64,000 nt of DNA from CAYLJJ01 sp964384025 (lineage in GTDB: Bacteria > Myxococcota_A > Bradymonadia > UBA7976 > UBA1532): positions 158,711-222,710 of the forward strand of contig CAYLJJ010000002.1 in the NCBI GenBank assembly GCA_964384025.1, written 5' to 3'. Positions 1 to 11,200 of this stretch are shown here, one piece after another. Within the stretch, counting starts at the first letter, position 1, and every line of letters starts with the position of its first letter. Both the position numbers and the translations under genes were made by a program. The notes under the pieces were generated by a model, which was given only the letters and a program-made list of their open reading frames with translations, searched no databases and was not told the DNA's origin.

Positions 1-2
1 TT

Positions 3-908
3 GGGCTCGCGGGGCGAGTCTTTCTCAGGGGAGAGGAGAGGCCAAGGCTCCTTCAGCTCGCCCGCCCTCTCTGTCGCATCCCCAATCTAGCGATTCACCT
101 GAACCGTGGGGTCAATGATAAGGGCCTGATCCTCAACAAACACTCTCAGATGGCCCCTGTGTTGGGGATCGATCCGGGTGGAGAGCCCACCGAGCTGGTC
201 CTGGAGCTGCTCGCTGAGCAGTTAAAGGTTGCCTCGGAGGAGATCATCGGCCATGAACTCAACCTGATCGATGTTCAAGGCGCTTCTTTGGGCGGGCTCA
301 AGGGGGAGTTTCTTCAGGCAGCCAACCTGGATGATCAGGCGATGTGTTTCGCGGCGCTTGAGGCTCTGCGCTCCTCTAACCCCTGCCCCTGGTGGCGTGG
401 AATCGCCCTCTTTGATCATGAGGAGTGTGGCAGTCGCAGCGTTCAGGGGGCTGAGGGGACTCTCCTAAAGAGCGCCCTTAAGCGCCTCAGCGGGGGAGAG
501 GAGCTTTACTACCGAGCCGCAGCCAAGAGCTTTCAAATCAGCGCTGATATGGCTCATGGGCTCCACCCCAACTACGGGGATATGCATGATGGCCGTCACC
601 TGCCCCGGATGAACGAAGGTCCGGTGATCAAGAGCAACTGCAACCAGCGCTATGCTACCAGCGGCGCTACCGCTGCGCGCTTTCGAAGGATCTGTGAAGC
701 TGCTGAGATCCCCTATCAGGAGTTTGTCAACCGCGCCGATCTCCCTTGTGGCTCCACCATCGGCGCCATCGCCTCTGCTGGCCTGGGTATCGACACTGTA
801 GATGTGGGCAACGCGATGTGGGCGATGCACTCCCTCAGGGAGACTGTAGGGGTTCAAGATCTCAGCTTGATGCAGGCCGCGATGGATCACTTTTTCTTGG
901 AGCGATGA
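3..908 (+). CDS. M18 family aspartyl aminopeptidase (5' end outside window)
   Basis: Zinc exopeptidase expected to remove N-terminal Asp/Glu from peptides in the cytoplasm. The frame is open from the first bases of the window, and the residues before the first in-frame ATG at 150 (IPNLAIHLNR, then KGLILNKHSQ) are typical M18 sequence, so that ATG is internal and the true start lies upstream. Visible family motifs are FDHEECGS around codon 138 of this fragment, the IKSNCNQRYAT substrate-binding stretch, and the C-terminal AMHSLRE that supplies a metal-binding His. The N-terminal His-Asp metal motif is outside the window. The stop overlaps the start of the next lipoprotein gene (ATGATG), so the two are probably co-transcribed, although no functional link is obvious. 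Confidence 0.9.
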   Translation, partial: GLAGRVFLRGEERPRLLQLARPLCRIPNLAIHLNRGVNDKGLILNKHSQMAPVLGIDPGGEPTELVLELLAEQLKVASEEIIGHELNLIDVQGASLGGLKGEFLQAANLDDQAMCFAALEALRSSNPCPWWRGIALFDHEECGSRSVQGAEGTLLKSALKRLSGGEELYYRAAAKSFQISADMAHGLHPNYGDMHDGRHLPRMNEGPVIKSNCNQRYATSGATAARFRRICEAAEIPYQEFVNRADLPCGSTIGAIASAGLGIDTVDVGNAMWAMHSLRETVGVQDLSLMQAAMDHFFLER

Positions 909-2257
909 TGAAGATCTTTAAATCCAGCCTCTGCTTGTTTTTGCTCTTGGCCTGCGCTGAAGAGGAGAGCAGTTTCAATGAGAGCCGTGATGCTCAGGGA
1001 GATCTCGCTGTCCAGGAGAGGACAGAGATCGGGAGCGTACAGCCAGGGACAGATGGGGGGCAGCTCAAGGATCTGGGTCGCTTAGACTCAAGCCCCCGTC
1101 TAGATCTTGGCTTGCTTCAGGACAGCGAGTCTCCCCAGAGAGATCGCTCGCGGCCTCCTGTTGAAGATCAGGGCCTGCGACAAGATCGTGGAGATCCACC
1201 ACCCCAGGACGCCACCCCCCTGGACAGAGCGCCTCCACCAGCAGATGCAGTACCACCAGCAGATGCAGTACCACCAGCAGATGCAGCTCCTCCTGTAGAT
1301 GAGGGGCTCCCTCCCGATCCAGGCATCAACGCGGGTTGGATCGGGGGACCCTGTGAGGAGCATGAGGATTGTGACTATCCTGAAGCTTTCTGCTTTATGG
1401 ATGATTACCCCAGAGGGATGTGCAGCTTAGGCTGTGATCGCTTCTGTGATGATCGGGAGGGGATGCCGATGACCTTCTGCGTGGGTGATCTCTTGGCTGG
1501 AGAGGGTGCCTGTGTTCAGCGCTGTGACTATGGAGCCTTCGCCTCGGGCTGTCGTCCAGGCTATGGCTGTCAGCGGCAGGCGCGCTATAATGAGCCGGAT
1601 CGTCAGGAGTCTGTCTGTCTGCCTGGGGAGGGAGAGGAACCTCCCCCCGTAGAGGGCTGCCCTGCTGAGGCGCGGGAGCTGGGCCTACACTTTGATCCCC
1701 TCGGAGAGTGGAGCGAGAGCCCTGAAGGACACCCAGAGCTGACTTGCCGGATCCCCTCCCCTATTCGCCTCAGCAGCCCCATCAATGGGGTGAGTTACCG
1801 CTATATCACCATGGATCACTCTACACCGATGACGATTGGCTGCCCCCTGGCGCTGGCACTTCAGCACGCCTCAGAGATCCTCAGCCAGTATGACATCGTG
1901 GAGGTGGGACATATGGGGACCTATAACTGTCGAGTCATCGCAGGGACCGCTAGCCTCAGTCAGCATGGGAGCGGCCTCGCCATCGACTATGCTTGGTTCC
2001 GTACAGCGGGTGGTCAGATCTACGATGTGGAAGATCACTGGGAGCACGACACCCAGGAGTTTCAGACTGAGGCGGGGCGAATACTCTATGAGATCGCCCA
2101 GGCTTTTTATCACGAAGATGTTTTTAACATCGTCCTCACCCCGAACTACAACGCCGCCCATGACGATCACCTCCATGTGGATCTCAGCGATGGAGGAGAT
2201 CTCATCGGCAAGAGCAGACCAGGGCGCTATATCGGACCCAATCCAAACGGGGATTGA
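905..2257 (+). CDS. Lipoprotein with extensin-like C-terminal (LAS peptidase fold) domain
   Basis: The start is the ATG overlapping the upstream stop, because it directly precedes a lipoprotein signal peptide (MMKIFKSS..., lipobox LLLAC). Residues about 20-135 form a low-complexity Asp/Pro/Arg linker that includes a PPADA repeat. A Cys-rich section follows (about 140-245), then a C-terminal domain (about 270-450) resembling the Extensin_C family, related to D-Ala-D-Ala carboxypeptidases. Visible there are CRIPSPIRLSSP, GTYNCR, SQHGSGLAIDY (SxHxxGxAxD-like) and DDHLHVDL (HxH-like), the expected zinc ligands of LAS enzymes. By family, a cell-wall peptidase or wall-binding lipoprotein at the outer membrane or periplasm; the substrate is unknown. 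It converges on the giant gene 20 bp downstream. Confidence 0.8.
   Translation: MMKIFKSSLCLFLLLACAEEESSFNESRDAQGDLAVQERTEIGSVQPGTDGGQLKDLGRLDSSPRLDLGLLQDSESPQRDRSRPPVEDQGLRQDRGDPPPQDATPLDRAPPPADAVPPADAVPPADAAPPVDEGLPPDPGINAGWIGGPCEEHEDCDYPEAFCFMDDYPRGMCSLGCDRFCDDREGMPMTFCVGDLLAGEGACVQRCDYGAFASGCRPGYGCQRQARYNEPDRQESVCLPGEGEEPPPVEGCPAEARELGLHFDPLGEWSESPEGHPELTCRIPSPIRLSSPINGVSYRYITMDHSTPMTIGCPLALALQHASEILSQYDIVEVGHMGTYNCRVIAGTASLSQHGSGLAIDYAWFRTAGGQIYDVEDHWEHDTQEFQTEAGRILYEIAQAFYHEDVFNIVLTPNYNAAHDDHLHVDLSDGGDLIGKSRPGRYIGPNPNGD
1234..1288 (+). repeat. 18-bp tandem repeat in lipoprotein linker
   Basis: Three near-identical 18-bp units (ccaccagcagatgcagta) encode PPADAV repeats in the linker of the extensin-C lipoprotein. 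The unit length is a multiple of three, so copy-number slippage would keep the frame. Confidence 0.85.
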
Positions 2258-2276
2258 TATCGAGGGGTGGGAGAGA

Positions 2277-5200
2277 TCAGCGGCGACGGCGACGCATCGT
2301 AAAGATACTGAAGCCAAAGAGCAGGGCCATATGCCAGGGGACAGAAGATGGGATGCCTGGTACGTTCATGCAGAAACTTGAGCCTCCACCTCCAAAATTC
2401 GTACTCAGATCGGGTTCGAGCGGATCGGTCCCTGCTTCAATCTCTGCACCATCATCGATACCATCCCCGTCCGTATCCGATTGGATTGGGTCGGTCCCCT
2501 GTTCCAACTCAAAATCGTCGGAGAGACCATCGCCATCAGAGTCAGTATTCATCGGATCCATACCCCGATCTTTTTCCTCCTCGTTACTGATGCCATCGCC
2601 ATCAGAGTCATCATCACAGAGGTCGCCCAGGTTGTCGTTGTCCAGATCCCCCTGATCGCTGTTGTTGTCGAGGTGACAGTTATCTTGATCATCACTGACA
2701 CCGTCATTGTCTGAGTCATCATCGAAGGCATCGCTGTTGCCGTCACCGTCAGAGTCCAGCGTCCCCTCTGTACCATCAGGGATGCCGTCACCATCACTAT
2801 CTGTATCAGTATAGTTAGGGTTACCATCGTTGTCGGTGTCCTCGTTACCTTCATCAATATCGAGAATACCGTCACCGTCGGAGTCTTCATCTAATGCATC
2901 AGAGATGCCGTCACCGTCGGTATCCTCACCACCTTCATCAAGATCAAGGATGCCGTCATCATCGGAGTCTTCATCGAGGTAGTTGGGGATATCATCATCA
3001 TCGGGGTCTTCTCTACCTTCATCAGAATCGAGGATACCATCACCATCAGCATCAGTATCGATATAGTTTGAGGCGCCATCATCGTCAGTATCCTCATCGC
3101 CTTCGACCACATCTCTGATGCCATCACCATCAGCATCAGTATCAAGGTAGTTGGGGATACCATCATCATCGACGTCGCTATCGCCCTCATCTATATCCAA
3201 GATATCATCGTTGTCTGAATCTGGATCGAGGTAGTTGGGGGTGCCATCGTTGTCAACATCATCGCGGCCCTCATCTGTGTCTAAGATCCCATCCCCATCC
3301 ACATCATCATCGAGATAATTAGGGATGTTGTCACCGTCGAGATCCTGATTGCCATCTACAGCATCGCTGACACCGTCATTATCTGAATCATCATCAAGAT
3401 AATCAGGTAAATCATCGCCGTCGCTGTCGCCATCACCCTCATAATTGTCTGTCAGACCATCATTATCCGAGTCTTCGTCAAGATAATCAGGGATTCTATC
3501 ACCATCGGCGTCACCGTTGCCCTCAACTTCATCGCTGATATTATCGTTGTCGGAGTCAGTATCGAGGAAATTGGGAATGCCATCTTCATCTGCATCCTCA
3601 TTACCTTCATCCTCATCCATGACACCATCACCGTCAGCATCTTCATCGAGATAGTTGGCAAGACCATCGCCATCTGGATCGTCAAAGCCTTCATCTATAT
3701 CGGAAACGCCATCGCCGTCCGTATCGGTGTCGAGATAATCGGGGATTCCGTCTTCATCATAGTCACCAAAGCCCTCATCAGCATCAGGAATGCCATCATT
3801 ATCTGAGTCTGTATCGAGATAAGCAGGTATTCCATCCTCATCATCGTCATTCATGCCCTCAATGGCATCACTAACGCCATCATTGTCTGAGTCAGTATCG
3901 AGGCGATTGGGTATACCATCTTCATCGTTATCACCAAGGCCCTCATCACCATCATTTACGCCATCGTTATCAGAGTCTGTATCCCTGCGATCTGGGATAC
4001 CATCCCCATCGCTGTCGTCGAGACCCTCATCCCCATCGTTGATACCATCATTATCTGAGTCTGTATCCTGACGATCCGGGGTTCCATCCTCATCTGCATC
4101 GCCGAGGCCCTCTTCACTGTCTGGGATGCTGTCATCATCAGAGTCATCATCGAGACGATCAGGGATGCCATCCTCATCGGCATCGCCGAGGCCCTCATCG
4201 CCGTCATTGAGGCCATCATTGTCAGAGTCTTCATCGAGGCGATCAGGGGTACCATCCTCATCGGTATCGCCGAGACCTTCGTCCCCATCGTCGATGCCAT
4301 CATTATCAGAGTCACGATCAAGGTAGTCAGCTCGACCATCGTCATCAGAGTCTGGTGGCTCTGTTCCAATTTCCCCCTCACCGCGCTCATCGCTGTCAGA
4401 GAGACCATCATTATCGGAGTCCTCATCGAGGTAATCTGGAATTCCGTCCCTGTCTGCATCCGCGTCACCCTCATCGCTGTCGAGGATGCCATCATCGTCG
4501 GAATCATCGTCGAGGTAATCTGGAGTACCATCCTCGTCGGTGTCGCCATAACCCTCGTCGGCGTCGGGGATATCATCGTTATCAGAGTCATCGTCGAGGA
4601 AGTTACGCACGCCATCCTCATCCGTGTCCTCTCCCCCCTCGTTGAGGTCTGGAATGCCATCACCATCTGAATCATCATCGAGATAGTTGGGCACACCGTC
4701 GCCGTCATCATCGCCGTTACCTTCAACTGTATCGCCGATGCCGTCGTCATCTGTATCGTTGTCGAGGTAGTCAGGCACACCATCGCCGTCGCTGTCGCCG
4801 AGGCCCTCATCCTCATCGTTCACGCCATCACCGTCTGCATCCTCGTCAAGGTAGTTGGGGGTGCCATCGCCGTCGTAATCGCCGCCACCCTCATCAGCAT
4901 CAGGGATGCCATCACCATCCGAGTCTTCGTCGAGGTAGTTGGGGACATCATCGCCATCGGGGTCTTCGTTGCCCTCCTCTCCGTCGGCTACGCCATCGCC
5001 ATCTGAGTCCTCATCAAGGTAATCAGGTATGCCATCTTCGTCAGAGTCGCCTGCGCCCTCCTCCTCATCAGAGATACCATCATCATCTGAATCCTCATCG
5101 CGATAATCGGAGGTACCATCTCCATCTGTATCTTCATCCCCCTCATCAGCGTCTGGGATGCCATCACCATCTGAGTCTTCATCTTGAGCGTTAAACACGC

Positions 5201-8200
5201 CATCACCATCATCATCATCGTCACCCTCAACGCTATCTGGGATGCCATCACCATCGGAGTCCTCATCAAGGTAATCAGGCACAGCGTCACCATCCGTATC
5301 TCCATCACCCTCATCAGCGTCGAGGATCTCATCACCATCCGAATCATCGTCGAGGTAATCGGACACGCCGTCACTGTCTGTATCTCCGTCGCCTTCGTCG
5401 GCGTCGAGGATGCCATCACCGTCAGAATCGTCGTCGAGGAAATCACGCACACCATCTTCATCGCTGTCTTCAGCACCCTCGGTGATGTCTAGGATGCCGT
5501 CGCCATCGCTGTCATCATCAAGGGCGTTGGGGATCTCATCGCCATCAAAGTCATCCAAGCCCTCAATGGTGTCGTTGATGCCATCGCCGTCGGTGTCATT
5601 GTCGAGGTAGTCAGGGATGCCGTCGTCATCGCTGTCACCACGGCCCTCGTTCTGATCCTCAATACCGTCGCCGTCTGAATCATCATCAAGATAATTGGGG
5701 GTGCCATCGCCATCGTGATCATCGCCCCCTTCTTCGATATCGGGGATGCCATCGTTATCAGCATCAGGATCAAGATAGTCGGGGATCTCATCGTTGTCGG
5801 AGTCGCCACCACCCTCGATAACATCGGGGATTCCATCATTGTCGGAGTCTGAATCGGTGTAATCAGGATCGCCATCCTGATCGTTGTCACCAAGACCCTC
5901 TTCAGCGTCATTGATGCCATCATTATCGCTGTCCTCTTCGAGGTAGTTGGGGATGCCATCCCCATCTGAATCGGCGTCTCCCTCGTCTGCGTCGTTGAGG
6001 CCGTCATTGTCGCTGTCGCTGTCGAGATAATCAGGGATCTCGTCTAGATCACTGTCCCCTCCACCCTCATCTAGGTCGCTGAGACCATCACCATCGCTGT
6101 CATCGTCGAGGTAGTTGGGGATCTCATCACCATCGCGATCGCCCTCGCCTTCATCCTCATCAAGGATCCCATCACCATCGCTGTCATCGTCGAGGTAGTT
6201 GGGGATCTCATCCTCGTCGTCATCTTCACCACCCTCGCGGGCATCAGGGACTCCATCACCATCAGAATCCTCATCGAGATAGTCAGGTGTCTCATCTTCG
6301 TCAGAGTCGCCATCGCCCTCATCCGCGTCGGAGAGGCCATCATCGTCAGAATCCTCGTCGAGGTAGTCGAGGATGCCATCCCCATCGCTGTCAACGTCAC
6401 CCTCTATGATGTCTGGGATATTATCGCCATCAGCATCCTCGTCGAGGAAGTCTGGCGTACCATCACCGTCGCTATCACCACCGCCCTCCAGCTCATCATC
6501 AAGGCCATCACCGTCGCTGTCAGTGTCGAAACGGTTAGGCACACCATCCCCATCATGGTCGCCGTCTCCCTCTTGCTCATCACTCACGCCGTCGTTGTCA
6601 TCATCCAGGTCACCCAGGTCACAGAGACCATCCGCGTCGAAGTCGTCACCGTCATTGGCAGGATCGGTCCTCCCACTCACGCAGTCATCGCAGGTATCAC
6701 CATCGCTGTCCGCGCAGGCATTGGGGTTGAGCGGCATCTCATCAGCATGATCGAGGATGCCGTCATTGTCGTCATCGCGATCACCAGCATCACAGAGGCC
6801 ATCACCATCAAAGTCATCACCGTCATTGGCAGGATCTGTGACTCCGCTTAAACAGTCATCGCAGGTATCCATATCTGCATCAGCACAGCCGCCTGCGTTG
6901 TGGGGATCTGCATCATTTTCATCAATGATGCCATCGTTGTCATCATCAGGATCACCCGCATTGCAGAGACCATCGTGCTCGTAATCGTCGCCGTCGTTGT
7001 TTATATCATCAATACCACTGCTGCAATCGTCACAGCTGTCGTTATCTACATCACGACAAACATCAGGATTTTGGGGGGCGCTGTCTTCTTCATCGGGTAC
7101 GTTGTCATTATCATCATCGGGATCACCTGTGTCGCAGATACCATCCGCGTCGAAATCATCACCGTCTTCAGCGGGATTGGTTACACCAGAGAGGCAATCA
7201 TCACAGTTGTCATTGTCGCTATCGCCACAGACGTTGGGGTTCTGCGGGGCGCTGTCTTCATCATCAGGGATATTGTCGTTGTCGTCGTCGGGATCGCCCG
7301 CATCGCAGAGGCCATCTCCTTCAAAATCTACACCGTCGGCAGCGGGGTTGGCTACACCAGAGAGGCAATCATCGCAGGTGTCGCGATCACTGTCACCACA
7401 GATGTTGGGGTTCTGCGACGCTGAGTCCTCAAGATCAGGGATGTTATCGTTGTCATCATCAGGATCACCCAGGTCGCAGAGGCCATCGTTCTCAAAGTCA
7501 ACGCCGTCATTGGCAGGGTCAAACGAGCCGCTGGTGCAGTCATCACAAGTATCATTGTCGCTGTCTGTACAGACGTTGATGTTGTGAGGTGCGCTGTCGC
7601 CGTTGTCGTTTACACCATCGTTGTCATCGTCGGGATCACCAGCATCGCAGAGACCATCATCATCAAAATCGGCGCCATCATTCGCGGGATTGGTAACACC
7701 AGAGAGACAATCATCACAGCTGTCATTGTCAGTATCGCCGCAGAGATTGGGGTTTTGAGGTGTCTCATCTTGAGCGTCAGGGACGTTGTCGTTGTCATCA
7801 TCAGGATCGCCCGCGTCACAGAGACCATCGTCGTCAAAATCAGCGCCATCGTTGGCAGGGGCGAATAGACCGCTCACACAATCATCACAGGTATCAGCGT
7901 CGTTATCTGTGCAAATGTTGGGATTTCGTGGCGCGCTGTCGTCGCCATCAAGCACATTGTCATTATCATCATCTGCGTCGCCTGCATCACAGACACCATC
8001 ACCGTCGGAGTCTAAACCGTCATCTCCGGGAGCAAAGCTGCCATTGACACAATCATCGCAGGTGTCGTTGTCGCTGTCGGCGCAGAGGTTGGGGTTCTTC
8101 GGAGCAACATCAGCGTTATCGTTGATACCATCATTGTCGTCATCATCATCACCGACATCACAAGCGCCATCAGCGTCGAAGTCCGCGCCATCGTTGTTCG

Positions 8201-11200
8201 GATCTACTGTGCCGCTTACACAGTCATCACAGAAATCGCCGTCAGAGTCCGCGCAAACATGTGGGTTAAAGGGCGCGTTGTCATCGTCATCATTTATACC
8301 GTCGTTGTCATCATCTCGATCACCCGCATTGCAAGCTCCATCGCCGTCTGTATCCACACCATCATTGGCAGGATCTAGGCTACCGCCGCTGCAGTCATCA
8401 CAAGTATCACCGTCACTGTCAGCGCAGATGTTGGGATTGAGAGGAGCAGAGTCTTGGTCGTCATCGGCGCCATCGTTATCATCATCAGCGTCGCCCAGAT
8501 CACATGCACCATCGGCGTCACTATCTAGACCGTCGTCGTTGGGATTGGAGGCGCCGTTGACGCAGTCATCACAGGAATCACCGTCGCTGTCAGCGCACAC
8601 GTTGGGGTTGAGTGGATTGCCGTCGTCAGCGTCGTTGATCCCATCATTATCGTCATCCACATCACCTGCGTTACAGAGCCCATCAGCGTCCGTGTCGAGG
8701 CCATCATTGGTGAAGTCAAACGTGCCGCTCACACAATCGTCACAGGTATCGTTATCGAGATCGATGCAGACGTTGGGGTTGAGAGGTGCGCTGTCCTCAG
8801 CATCATCTACATCATCATTGTCGTCATCAGTGTCACAGGCATCGCCGCTGAGATCACCATCTGTATCAGTTTGATCAGGGTTGGGAGTGTCGATACAGTT
8901 GTCATCTACATTGGGAACACTGTCGTTGTCGTCATCGTAAAGCGTAGCGGGACAACTAAAGTTGACAGCTGTTTCAGCACCATCATCATCGGTAACACTC
9001 AGTCTAAAATTGGCGGATCCCGCACGAGCTTCAGCTACTGTAACCTGCCAGAGCAGGGTACAATCCTCAATAATCGCTTGCTCAGGCAGCGCCACGGCGT
9101 TGCAGGTGATTATATCGGTGATGTCGGGATCGGTGATCTCCAAATCGATCTCAACCAGATCGCCATCACCAACCCCCGCTGGACAGCTTGACACCACAGC
9201 AGGCGCCACATTGTTCACGGTCACGTCGATAGTGGCCTGAGCTGAGAGCCCAGCCAGATCGGTGACGCTCACGCGGATTTGATCAACGCGAGGACCGTCA
9301 GTGTTGGGTGTATAGGTGATCAGTGGCCCTTGATTGTCGGGATTATTCGCAAACTCTGGTGCAGGGATAATGGTGCCAGAGCCTGAGATGAGTTCATAAG
9401 AGTAGGTCATCCCGAGAACACCCTCGGGATCTTCAGCATCGATCGTGATCTGTACAGGCGCGGGTAGCGCATTGTAGGGCCCACCGACGCTATTGATCAC
9501 CGGAGGCAGCTCATTCACCAGGAGTTGAATCGAGGCGGAACCATAGGAGCACTCGGTGCAGTCAGGCTGGGTCACGCCGTCATAACACTCACCGTTCCAC
9601 TGAGCATCGTCACAGATCCGCACAGGCAGCGCGATGAAGTCGCCCTCAGCCATCCCGTCCAGGATCGTAAAGGTCACCGGCCCATCGGTGGCGTTCTCAC
9701 CCACATCATCATAATCGCCATCGAGGTTGAGATCGATATGCATGCTGGTGATGTGTTCAGGGATGCCTGGATCCCGGTTGCCGTCGCCAGGGAACACATC
9801 ATAAGCCTCATCAGGATCGTAGCTGGCGCTCAAATCGATGGTGACATCATGACCAACATAGCCACGATAGCGCGCGTTGGGGTCCGTCGGGTGCGTGATG
9901 ATGATCGGTTTATGGTTATCCAAAGAGAGTTGAATCTGAACAGAGTCGTAATCATAATAGGTTCGACCACTATTGTCTGTCACGCCGAGAGTAACATTGT
10001 GGTTTTCAACATCTCCCCAACCTATATCAGAGTCATATTGGTAAACAGGTCTTTCATATGGATTATCGGTTGTAAACTCCCAGACAATCTCATCACCTGT
10101 GACATTGCCATCTCCGTTCGTGTCATCCCCAGGTTCGTCAACCACATTCCAACGAAAACTTACAATTTCGACAGCTGGATCTAGGACATAAGACCAGGAA
10201 TGATCAAAAACGATATCCATACCTGGGCCAGCAAGCTGTGGTGTTGCACGTCCATAAGGGCTAACTTCAAGCCAGCTCTGAATAATTTGAACCGACAACG
10301 CAGTTCGTTCATGGACGTTAATATATCCACCCCAACTCCAATTCCCTGACCAGTTCCAACTTCCATCAGCTCGTTGAACCGGAAGCAAAAAGTCGGTGTA
10401 ATAAGCGCTCCAGTCTTGATTGGCTCCAGCATTTGGCAAGTAACGAATCTCGGGATCGAAAGAACGCAATCCCTTTGTATTTGCATATATGTAGTACAAT
10501 CCCCAAAAACCATGTGAGGTATTCGAGATAGTTTGAATACTATTTAGATGTGAAACATGCTGCGCGTTGTTATAGTCGAATATTTCATTATCGACCCATC
10601 CATAACCAACAAGTGCGTTTCCAGAAAGTTTTGGTCCTCCATGGTGATAAGAACATGAGCCATTATTACAATAGCTCTGAAGCCATGATCTCTGGCGATC
10701 TTTAGCAAATTGGTAGGTATCCGTTCCAAACTTTCTTTCAAGAAGCCTTAATGCTTCAGGAGCCCAACCATTTGTTGATGCATCGCTTGTACCCCCTGAC
10801 ATGCTACCACATGAGTAGTACCATCCACCATCTCCTCTTGCGCAATAAACTAAACCATCAGCCATATCTTGACCGAGATCTCTAAGAGTACGATTAATAA
10901 TTCCAGCATTTCCAGCTGGTGAAACATAATCAGGGTTACCAAATCCAACCATTGGTTCTACCCATGCTGTGCTTACATAGCTCGACCAATGGCCACTTTG
11001 ATCCATCAGTCCACTATTGGTCATCGAAATACCTTGGCCATTGACACCCACATTGTTATTGTCGTCGAAGCCAACATTTGTCATTGTCATCATTGTCATT
11101 AAACTGTGGATACCGCACTGAGTCATATGGCGATAATAAGGATCCGTTTCTAATCCTTCGCCATGGCCATGACCACGTCGAAGAAAAGCATTAAGAGCAT

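Noticed and set aside
746..904. Upstream extension of the lipoprotein frame to 746
   Set aside because: It overlaps the M18 aminopeptidase coding sequence and lacks a signal peptide; the ATG at 905 gives a proper lipobox.
2700..8930. Short regularly spaced repeats that could suggest CRISPR or satellite DNA
   Set aside because: The repeat is in frame throughout, imperfect, without unique spacers, and encodes thrombospondin type-3 units; opposite-strand Ser/Pro and Met-rich frames are shadows.
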